A DNA stretch of 64,000 bases, taken from Roseiarcus sp963776665. GTDB lineage: Bacteria > Pseudomonadota > Alphaproteobacteria > Rhizobiales > Beijerinckiaceae. The DNA lies in the NCBI GenBank assembly GCA_963776665.1, contig CAVZNQ010000036.1, positions 1-64,000 on the forward strand, given 5' to 3'. Below are positions 35,657 through 43,739 of this stretch, in pieces (positions within the stretch are counted from its first letter, which is position 1; every line of letters begins with the position of its first letter). The position numbers and the translations under genes were made by a program. The notes under the pieces are model-generated. The model had not been told where the DNA came from and did not search any database. It worked only from the letters and a program-made list of their open reading frames with translations.

Positions 35657-35693
35657 TTGGCCTCCTCCGGCGCCGCTCACTTCGTCCTTCGTC

Positions 35694-38600
35694 CTAGCCG
35701 ATCGTCATCAGGCTGGCGTTGCCGCCGGCCGCGGCGGTGTTGGTGGCGATCGCGCATTCCTCGACCAGTTCGGCGAGGTTGTAATCCTCGCCGGCCGCGA
35801 GGCGCGCGGGGGTCAGCGCCTGGAGGCGGACGATGGGGCCGGGGCGGTCCGCGAGCTGGCGCAAGTGCGGCGACGAGCGCGTCAGCCTCGCCCTCGAACA
35901 GGACGCCCGCGAGCGAAGGGGCCTCGAGCGGGTAGAAAGCCATGACGATCCGGTGTGTCAGCTCGGGAGGCAGCCTTTTCAGCGCCAGCGTTTCGCTTGC
36001 ATTGATCACCGCATCGTTGCCGGTCGCGAGAATCGCGCCAATCTGGATCAGCGCAGCGCTCTGGTTCGCTGCGATTGCCGCGATCCGGCCGCGCGGCTTG
36101 AGCGCGTAGACATTGCGCTCGCCGACCGGCCCTTTGAGCTCGATGCGCGCGCCGAGCGGCGACCGCGCCATGAGACTGACGCAGCGCTCGGCTTCGGCTT
36201 CGTGGCCGGCCGTGCGGAGCCAATCGATATAGACGCGAACGGCCCAGTGTGCGGCGGCCGCGCCTTCCGCGCCGTCGAGCGCGCCGGAAGCCGGCTCGGA
36301 GGCCAGGCGGGAGAGATAGAGCGGCCCGCCCGCCTTCGGGCCAGTGCCCGAAAGCCGTGAGCCGCCAAACGGCTGTACGCCGACCGTCGCGCCGATGATG
36401 TTGCGGTTGACGTAGATGTTGCCGACGTCGATCCGCTCGGTGACGCGCGCAATCGTCTCGTCGATGCGGGTGTGGAGGCCGAAGGTGAGGCCGTAGCCGG
36501 CGGCGTTGATGTCGTCGATCAGCGTAGTCGAGCGCTTCGCGCCTGAATCGCAACACGTGCAGCACAGGCCCGAACACCTCTCGCTCGACGTCGGCGACTT
36601 TGCCGATTTCGATCAGGGTCGGCGCGACGAACGTGCCGTGCGCGGCGGCTTCGCCGAGCGGAGCCTGCGTGAGTTTGTGTCCGCGGCGCGACATGGTCTC
36701 GATGTGGGCCGTGATCGCATCGCGCGCCTCCGCCGTGATGACCGGGCCGACGTCGACCGAGAGCTTGCGCGGGTCGCCGACCTCGAGCTCCGCCATCGCG
36801 CCCTTCAGCATGTCGAGGATGCGGTCGGCTACGTCGTCCTGCAGGCAGAGGATGCGCAAGGCGGAACAGCGCTGGCCGGCCGAGTCGAAGGCTGAAGACA
36901 TGACGTCGGCGACGACCTGTTCGGCGAGCGCCGAGGAGTCGACCACCATCGCGTTGAGGCCGCCGGTTTCCGCGATCAGGGTCAGGGGCGCGCCGCCGCG
37001 GGTGAGGCGCCCCGCGAGCTCCTTTTCGATCAGCCGCGCCACCGGAGTCGAGCCGGTGAAGACGACTCCCTGGACGCGCGGATCGGCGACCAGCGCCGCG
37101 CCGACTTCGCCCGCCCCCGGCATGAGCTGGAGCCCGTCGCGCGGGACGCCGGCTTCGTGCAGCACGCGCACGGCTTCGGCGGCGATGAGGGGCGTCTCTT
37201 CGGCCGGTTTGGCGATCACCGAATTGCCCGCCGCCAGCGCGGCGGCGATCTGCCCGGTGAAAATCGCCAGCGGAAAGTTCCAGGGACTGATGCAGACGAC
37301 GAGGCCGAGCGGGGCGGGGGAGCCGGGAGAGAACGTTCGCGCCGCCTCGTGGGCGTAGTAGCGCAGGAAGTCGGCGGCCTCGCGCACCTCGCCGACCGCA
37401 TTGGTATAGGATTTGCCGGCCTCGCGCACGATGAGGCCGACGAGCCGGTCATTTTGCGTCTCAAGGAGATCGGCGGCGCGGCGCAGGATCGCCGCCCGCT
37501 CGGAAGGCGAGATCGCGGCAAGCGTGGGCGCGGCGCGTTCGCCGACGCCGATCGCATCCGCAACTTCGTCGGCGCGCCCGTGACGGGTGAAGCCGACGAC
37601 GTCGCTTCGGTCGGCGGGGTTCAGGACCGGTTCGCCCGGGTCGTCCAGCGCGGCGCCGGGCGGAAAGGCGCGCCACCCGGTTTCGGCGCTCGCAGCGAGC
37701 CCGCTGGCGAGCTTGGCCAGTCGCTGCTCGTCGGAGAAGTCGAGCCCCCGCGAATTCAAGCGATCAGGCGCATAAAGGTCGCGCGGCGCGGCGATCTTGT
37801 CGTGAGGCGCTCCGATCGGCTGTATTGCGCCGGCAAGAGCAACCGGGTCGGCGACGAGGTCGCCTATCGCGACGCTTGCGTCCGCGATGCGGTTCACGAA
37901 CGATGTGTTGGCGCCATTCTCAAGCAGCCGGCGGACGAGATAGGCGAGCAGCGTCTCATGCGAGCCGACTGGCGCGTAGACCCGGCACGGGCGGTCGAGC
38001 TTGCTGCGGCCGACCACCTCCTCGTAGAGCGGCTCGCCCATTCCATGCAGGCATTGGAATTCGTATTGGCCGCGATAAAAGTTAGGGCCGGCAAAGACGA
38101 TAACCGAGGCGAGCGTCTGGGCGTTGTGGGTGGCGAATTGCGGAAAGACCGCATCGGGGGCCCCGAGCAGTTTGCGCGCGCAGGCGAGGTAGCTCACGTC
38201 GGTGTGCACCTTGCGCGTGAAGACCGGAAAGCCGTCGAGGCCTTCAACCTGCGCCCGCTTGATCTCCGAATCCCAGTAGGCGCCCTTGACGAGGCGGATC
38301 ATGAGCCGACGGCTTGAGCGGCGCGCGAGATCGATGAGCCAGTCGATGACGAACGCACAGCGCTTGCCATAGGCCTGGATGACGAAGCCGAGGCCGTTCC
38401 AGCCGTTGAGATCCGGGTCGAAGCAGAGCGCTTCGAGAATATCGAGCGACAGGTCGAGCCGATCGGCCTCTTCGGCGTCGATGTTGAATCCGATGTCGTA
38501 TGATTTGGATAGCGCCGCAAGCGCCTTGACCCGCGGCAAGAGTTCGGTCATCGCACGGGCGCGCTTGGTCCGCTGGTAGCGCGGGTGAAGCGCCGAAAGC

Positions 38601-39361
38601 TTGATCGAAATGCCGGGCCCCTCGTAGATGCCGCGGCGATGCGAGGCTTTGCCGATGACGTGGACAGCGTGCTGGTACTCGTCGAAATAGCGCGCCGCAT
38701 CTTTGGTGTTGGTCGCGGCTTCGCCCAGCATGTCGTACGAGAAAGTGAAGCCGCGCGCCTCGCGTTCATGGGCGTTGCCGATCGCCTCCTCGATCGTGCG
38801 GCCGGTGACGAACTGCTCGCCCATGAGGCGCATGGCGACGTCGACGCCGCGGCGGATGATCGGCTCGCCGCTGCGGGCGATCAGGCGGGTCAGCGCCGCC
38901 GACAGGCCCTGTTCGCTGGTCGTCGTCACCAGGCGCCCGGTAAGCACCAGGCCCCAGGTCGCGGCGTTGACGAACAGCGACGGGCTGTGGCCGAGATGGG
39001 CGCGCCAGTCGCCCGGGGCAAGCTTGTCGCGGATCAGCGCGTCGCGGGTGGCGGCGTCCGGAATGCGCAGCAGCGCTTCGGCGAGGCACATCAACGCCAC
39101 CCCCTCCTGGCTTGAGAGCGAATATTCGTGGATCAGGCCCTCGACGCCGCTCGAGCGCGTCTTGGCCCTCAAGCTGGCGACGAGGTTGCGGGCCAGCGCC
39201 TCGATTCGCGTCGCCTCGTCGGGATTGGCGCCCGCAATCGCCAGGAGCGGCGGCACGCACTCGGGCTCCGGGCGTCGGTAGGCTGCGGTGATCGCGGCCC
39301 TGAGCGGCGTCTGCGTCAGAACCTCAGGGCGGAACGCGGCGAAGACGTCGGCGTCGGTCAT
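35694..39361 (-). CDS. putA: Proline dehydrogenase / L-glutamate gamma-semialdehyde dehydrogenase (PutA), with two apparent one-base insertions
   Basis: Bifunctional flavoenzyme oxidising proline to glutamate. Order: N-terminal helical arm; proline dehydrogenase barrel (residues about 180-490, with DIGFNIDAEEADRLDLSLD, VIQAYGKR, RLMIRLVKGAYWDSEIKRAQ, FATHN); aldehyde dehydrogenase with VVCISPWNFPLAIF, PAEETPLIAAEAV, the catalytic Glu in IAETGGLNAM and Cys in SAGQRCSALR; and a C-terminal ALDH-superfamily domain (about 1050-1221). No DNA-binding ribbon-helix-helix is visible, so this is not a self-repressing PutA. Extra bases near 36526 and 35860 break the frame; repaired length is 1221 residues. 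Start at 39361. Confidence 0.92.
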
Positions 39362-39556
39362 GACGGGCTCCCGGAGGCGAATCCCAGGCTCGCACGCTCG
39401 GATGCCGAACGGCGACAGGGCAATCCTATTCTTGTGAGCGGCGTTTTGCCTATGCCGCGAAATCGCAAATGGCGTCGCGCTTTTCCGTTCGCGTTTCCAG
39501 GGCCGGACGACTAAATGAGTGGGGTCTGGGGCGGAGCGAAGGAGAGGCCAGGGCCC

Positions 39557-40075
39557 ATGCGCGCGATCGGCTTCGCCGGCTGGAGCGGAGCGGGCAAGAC
39601 CACGCTTATCGTCAGGCTCATTCCCGAGCTGAACCGTCGCGGCTTGAGCGTCTCGACGATCAAGCACGCCCATCACGGGTTCGATGTCGACCATCCGGGC
39701 AAGGATTCGTACGAGCACCGCGCCGCCGGCGCTCGAGAAGTGGTGGTTGTTTCCGCCAATCGGCTCGCGTTGATGCGGGAATTGCGGGGGGCGCCGGAGC
39801 CGACGCTTGCCGAACTCATGCAGATGCTAAAGCCCGTCGACCTCGTCCTTGTCGAAGGCTTCAAGCGCGACCCGCTGCCCAAGATCGAGGTCTTTCGCGC
39901 GGCCACCGGCAAGCCGCCGCTCCACCCGGAAGACCGGGACATTGTCGCGCTGATCGGCGATAGCGCCGAGCCGCGTGGGCGCTTGCCGCATGCGTCGATC
40001 GACGACATCGGCGCCGCGGCGGATCTGGTGCTTGCGCATGCGCGCCCGCTCGCTGAAATTCTTGCCGCGTTTTAG
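39557..40075 (+). CDS. mobB: Molybdopterin-guanine dinucleotide biosynthesis adaptor MobB
   Basis: P-loop GTPase that assists delivery of GTP/guanine nucleotide to MobA during bis-MGD cofactor synthesis. Walker A GFAGWSGAGKTTLIVRLIPEL is at the N-terminus; IKHAHHGFDVDHPGKDSYEHRAAGA contains the conserved HH and D(S/T)xRHRxAGA-like region, and VDLVLVEGFKRDPLPKIEVFR is the family's switch block. 172 residues from the ATG at 39557 is normal. Relevant to the molybdenum hydroxylase operon at 50097, although that enzyme type normally uses MCD or MPT cofactor. Divergent from putA. Confidence 0.9.
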   Translation: MRAIGFAGWSGAGKTTLIVRLIPELNRRGLSVSTIKHAHHGFDVDHPGKDSYEHRAAGAREVVVVSANRLALMRELRGAPEPTLAELMQMLKPVDLVLVEGFKRDPLPKIEVFRAATGKPPLHPEDRDIVALIGDSAEPRGRLPHASIDDIGAAADLVLAHARPLAEILAAF

Positions 40076-40086
40076 CTTCCAACCGT

Positions 40087-40203
40087 CCTCGTGCTGAGGA
40101 GCGCCGAAGGCGCGTCTCGAAGCACGTTCCAGAGCGCGCGACCGGCGCCGTCTCCTATATCATCCTTCGAGACGCCGTGCTTCGCACGGCCCTCAGGATG
40201 AGG
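40087..40203. repeat. 117-bp interspersed inverted repeat (CCTTCGAGACGC family)
   Basis: The left end reads CCTCGTGCTGAGGAGCGCCG and contains GCGTCTCGAAGCAC; the right end contains CATCCTTCGAGACGCCGTGC and CCTCAGGATGAGG. The two ends are imperfect inverse complements with inner hairpins (GCGCCGAAGGCGC, GCCGTGCTTCGCACGGC). This is a dispersed intergenic repeat I know from Hyphomicrobiales. It follows the mobB stop by about 10 bases and may serve as its terminator. Confidence 0.72.
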
Positions 40204-40334
40204 TTGGCGGAGGGTCAACCCGTGGGTTGGGAGTTGCGCCGCGTTCGAGCAGCGGTCGTAACCTTCAAACTTTTGCCTTTTGCGCCGCCCGAGCGACGAT
40301 GCGACAATGGACCCTGATGCAACGCGACCGAACG

Positions 40335-41933
40335 ATGAGCGACGCCGCCTCGCCGACTTACAGCCGGCGAAAACTCTTTGAACTCGTTGGTGCGGCCGTT
40401 GGGGCGTCCGCAGCCTACCACGCCATGACTCAGCTCGGATTCGCGTCAGAATCGCCATATCGCGGACCGATCAAGCTCGACGGCGATCCCAAGGGCGCTT
40501 CAGTCGTGATTTTGGGCGCGGGCCTTGCGGGAATGACGGCGGCGATCGAACTCGAGCGCGCCGGATATCGCGTCAACGTCCTTGAATTCAACCTTCGTCC
40601 CGGCGGCAGAAACTGGACGATCAGGGGCGGCGACGTCTTTACCGAGCTCGGCGGGGCGACTCAGACCTGCGAGTTCGATCCCGGCCTCTACATCAATCCG
40701 GGGCCATGGCGGATTCCCTATCATCATCACGCGATATTGGACTATTGCCGCCGGTTCGGGGTTGCGCTCGAGCCTTTCATTCAGCTCAATCACAATGCGT
40801 TCCTGCATGCTTCGAACGCGTTCGAAGGCAAGCCGCAGCGGATCCGGGACATCAAGGCCGATTTCGATGGCGGCGTCTCCGAGCTTTTGGCCAAGGCGAC
40901 CCGCAAGGGCGCGCTTGACGACGATGTGTCGACGGAAGATCGCGAGATTCTGCTTGAGGCGCTGAGAGCGCTCGGCGCGCTCGATAAAGACTTCCGCTAT
41001 CGGGCAGGCGACGATTCGGCCTATCGCCGCGGCTACGTCAAAGACCCGGGCGGCGGCCTCGGCGCCGAGCCCGTAGCGGGCGAGCCGATCGGGCTAAGCG
41101 ACATCTTGACTTCGCGCCTTTGGCTGGGCCTGCAGAGCTTCCTCTCTTACAACTTCCAGACCACCATGTTCCAACCGGTCGGAGGGATGGGCAGAATCGG
41201 CGAGGCCTTTGCGCGGCAGATCCCCAATCGCATTCGATACGGCGCGAAGGTCATCGCGATCCAGCAGAACGAGACCGGGGTGAGCGTTGCGTTCGAGGAC
41301 CTTGCAGCCGACGGGATCGCCCAGGAGGTCAGGGCCGACTGGTGCGTGTGCACGTTGCCGCTCACCATTCTCAGTCAGCTCCCGATCAATGTGTCCGCGC
41401 CGATGAAGGCCGCGATCGACGCCGTTCCGTACGCTTCGGCGGTCAAGTTCGGGCTACAGTTCTCGCGCCGGTTCTGGGAGGAGGACGAGCACATCTTCGG
41501 CGGGATTAGCTACACCGATTTGCCGATCCGCCAGATCTCCTACCCAAGCGCGAATCTCAACGCGGGCGGGAAGGGCGTGCTGCTCGGCGGCTATACGTTC
41601 GACGGACCCAACTCCTATGAATTCACGGCGATGCCGCCGGCCGAGCGAGTGAAGCGCGCGGTCGAGTTCGGCGCGAAGATCCACCCTCAATATGTGAGCG
41701 AGTTTGAGAGCGGCGTCTCAGTGGCCTGGAGCCGCGTTCCGTTCACGCTCGGCTGCGCGGGCGACTGGTCCGACGAAGCGCGAAGGGCGCATTACAACAA
41801 CCTCTGTCAGATCGACGGCCGCATCGTCCTGGCCGGCGAACATGCCTCCTACATTCCCGCCTGGCAGGAAGGCGCAATCCTTTCGGCCCTGGATGCGATC
41901 AAGCGGCTCCACAAACGGGTCGTCGCATCATGA
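40335..41933 (+). CDS. Tat-exported flavin amine oxidase
   Basis: FAD-dependent amine oxidase-family enzyme. Tat leader YSRRKLFELVGAAVGASAAY precedes the dinucleotide motif VVILGAGLAGMTAAIELERAGYRVNVLE and the GG doublet LRPGGRNWTIRGGD. FADs C-terminal site is GRIVLAGEHASYIPAWQEGAILSALDA. The mature protein is about 500 residues. Its stop overlaps the start of a cytochrome c gene (ATGA), implying periplasmic electron transfer to cytochrome c instead of oxygen, as known for the NicA2-type amine oxidases. Start chosen at 40335 (MSDAASP); ATGs at 40317 and 40299 are possible, none with a clear ribosome site. Substrate unknown. Confidence 0.85.
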   Translation: MSDAASPTYSRRKLFELVGAAVGASAAYHAMTQLGFASESPYRGPIKLDGDPKGASVVILGAGLAGMTAAIELERAGYRVNVLEFNLRPGGRNWTIRGGDVFTELGGATQTCEFDPGLYINPGPWRIPYHHHAILDYCRRFGVALEPFIQLNHNAFLHASNAFEGKPQRIRDIKADFDGGVSELLAKATRKGALDDDVSTEDREILLEALRALGALDKDFRYRAGDDSAYRRGYVKDPGGGLGAEPVAGEPIGLSDILTSRLWLGLQSFLSYNFQTTMFQPVGGMGRIGEAFARQIPNRIRYGAKVIAIQQNETGVSVAFEDLAADGIAQEVRADWCVCTLPLTILSQLPINVSAPMKAAIDAVPYASAVKFGLQFSRRFWEEDEHIFGGISYTDLPIRQISYPSANLNAGGKGVLLGGYTFDGPNSYEFTAMPPAERVKRAVEFGAKIHPQYVSEFESGVSVAWSRVPFTLGCAGDWSDEARRAHYNNLCQIDGRIVLAGEHASYIPAWQEGAILSALDAIKRLHKRVVAS

Positions 41934-42412
41934 TTGCCTCGAGCCCCGGACGATCGAGAGCGCTCGGCCTCCGGGGCGCGAAGCGAAGGTGGGGTTTCTT
42001 GGGCGCCGTCGTATTCGCCGCGACAGGCGCGACCGGTGCGCCCTCGGCGGCGGACGAGGCTTCGTCGACGGGCGCCGCCTTCAGCCGAGGATGGGAGTTC
42101 GCCGAACAGGGCGGAGCGGACCTCTTCGACCATGTCTGCGCCGCGTGCCACCAGCCCGACGCCAGGGGCGCTGCCGGCGCCGCGGCCTATCCGCCGCTCG
42201 CGGGCGACAAGAAGCTCGTATCTGCGGACTTCATGCTGGACGTGCTTTTCAGCGGGCTGAGAGGCATGCCGCCGCTCGGACAAATGATGAGCGACCAGCA
42301 GGTCGCGGACGTCGTCAACTACGTTCGCACTCATTTCGGCAATAGCTATGCCGCCAACATCTCAGCGGCGGAGGTTTCAACGACGAGGCGACGGATAGTT
42401 ACGACGCCCTGA
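41930..42412 (+). CDS. Periplasmic monohaem cytochrome c
   Basis: Class I-like cytochrome c, 160 residues. A basic N-region and hydrophobic segment WGFLGAVVFAATGATGAPSAA form the signal peptide. The haem site is C70-A-A-C73-H74 in LFDHVCAACHQPDARG; the sixth ligand is probably M113 in LRGMPPLG. The region PPLAGDKK and the C-terminal helix QQVADVVNYVRTHFGN are typical of the family. ATG overlaps the amine oxidase stop, so the two are co-translated and presumably form a redox pair. The last 25 residues are a low-complexity Ser/Thr/Arg tail. Confidence 0.88.
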   Translation: MIASSPGRSRALGLRGAKRRWGFLGAVVFAATGATGAPSAADEASSTGAAFSRGWEFAEQGGADLFDHVCAACHQPDARGAAGAAAYPPLAGDKKLVSADFMLDVLFSGLRGMPPLGQMMSDQQVADVVNYVRTHFGNSYAANISAAEVSTTRRRIVTTP

Positions 42413-42433
42413 TCGCGCGCCGTAGTCAACGCG

Positions 42434-43471
42434 TCAATGCGATCGCGGAGGGCTTTTGGCTCGCCCGAGCAGCCGGTTCAAACGACGGCGGACAATTCGG
42501 CCGATTGACTTCCTTTCCTGCAACCGGTCCTCCAACTCCCGGATCCTTTGATGAAACTCCCCCATTTGCGCGCTGACCCGAAGTTCGACGCCGTGATAGT
42601 GCTCGATCCACCCATCCCGCTGGGCGAGCAGACTCTTGACCGCTTCGACATCCGCTGTCGTTAGCACACGCCCGGGCAGGATGTGCGAGGGCAACGGCCG
42701 TTGAACGTAAAACGTCCCGTGTTCAGGCACGATCTCGTGTCGGGGCCGGGTCTTGGTGTAGAGATAGACCGATAGGCTCTTGCGCGAGAGATGCCGTTTG
42801 TCGGCCGGCAAATTGATCTTTGGAAAGCCGTGCCAAGAATATTCGTTGGTCTCGAAGACGACTGCGCGATTGAAGTCGGGCGTGAATGAGGCAATTCCAT
42901 TTTCGTCCGGCTTTCTTGGATTCGAGTGAAGTTCGATCGACCCGCCCCAATTCTCGTCCCATTCCTTGTTGAGGTAGACGAGTAGATTCAGACGGCGATG
43001 CAACTTGGTCACTGGATCGTAATTGAAATCGACGTGGGCATCGAGTTCTTGGCCGTGCCGATTTTCATGGGTGCCGCCGCCGTACATGTTGACGTCGGGC
43101 AACAGGTTCGGAATGCCGGTCAGATCGCTCATCAGTTTGAGGAAAGCCTCGGATTTCAGGTAATCCGAGACCGCCGCGTAGGCGGGGCTCAGCGTCTCGA
43201 TCCGCTCGTTGACCGCCTTGTTCCCCATCTCCCCGAATTCATTCACCGCGCGCTTCGGATCGAATGCCGGAAAATCGCGCAGCAGCGCCTCGGCAAAGTC
43301 AGGCTTAAAAAAGCCTTCGACGACGACATGCCTGAACGGCCGCGCGCCCTCAAATTTTGATCGGAGAAGACCGATTTCCTGGGTCACATTGGGCGAGACA
43401 ATCTGGTCGGCCGCCTGAACGGCGGGATGGCCTTCGACCGTCTTGACATGGACTTCCATTTGCTTCGCCAT
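42434..43471 (-). CDS. 2-oxoglutarate/Fe(II)-dependent oxygenase (prolyl 4-hydroxylase-like)
   Basis: 345 residues. The double-stranded beta-helix core carries the iron triad: His and Asp in LDAHVDFNYDP (residues about 165-170) and distal His in NEYSWHGFPKI, with a 2-oxoglutarate-binding Arg in SRKSLSVYLYTK. Other family segments are ARPFRHVVVEGFFKPDFAEALLRDFPAF and RRLNLLVYLNKEWDENWGGSIELH. The C-terminal 90 residues are helical, with a coiled-coil-like MGEFHQRIRELEDRLQERKS. Substrate unknown: family members hydroxylate proteins or small molecules. Start MAKQMEV at 43471; a start four codons later is possible. Confidence 0.83.
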   Translation of the reverse strand: MAKQMEVHVKTVEGHPAVQAADQIVSPNVTQEIGLLRSKFEGARPFRHVVVEGFFKPDFAEALLRDFPAFDPKRAVNEFGEMGNKAVNERIETLSPAYAAVSDYLKSEAFLKLMSDLTGIPNLLPDVNMYGGGTHENRHGQELDAHVDFNYDPVTKLHRRLNLLVYLNKEWDENWGGSIELHSNPRKPDENGIASFTPDFNRAVVFETNEYSWHGFPKINLPADKRHLSRKSLSVYLYTKTRPRHEIVPEHGTFYVQRPLPSHILPGRVLTTADVEAVKSLLAQRDGWIEHYHGVELRVSAQMGEFHQRIRELEDRLQERKSIGRIVRRRLNRLLGRAKSPPRSH

Positions 43472-43692
43472 CTTTATGGGTGTCGTCCCACGGCGTCCTA
43501 TCGAACCCGATTTTCGGGGAAGCTCGTCCACGGAGGATCGGGAAAAATACCGGAGATGCGCAACTACGCGGATACGGGACCGGCACTCGCCAGATGGCCG
43601 CTGATCCTTTGGACAATGTGAGCCATTCAACCGGTTGGGACAAGCGGAATTCGTTGCGGCAGCGGGCCAACGACGCCAAGGAGCGCCTGCGC

Positions 43693-43713
43693 GCGCGGCT
43701 GAAAAAGCCGCGC
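43693..43713. terminator. GC hairpin downstream of lon
   Basis: GCGCGGCT (43693-43700), loop GAAAA, AGCCGCGC (43706-43713): a perfect 8-bp stem located 27 bases past the lon stop. No T-run follows on the lon (minus) strand, so it may be a pause or mRNA-stabilising hairpin instead of a true terminator. The surrounding 43472-43739 gap has no gene I can support. Confidence 0.4.
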
Positions 43714-43739
43714 CTCCCTGGTGATGGGCCCCGGTCGAG

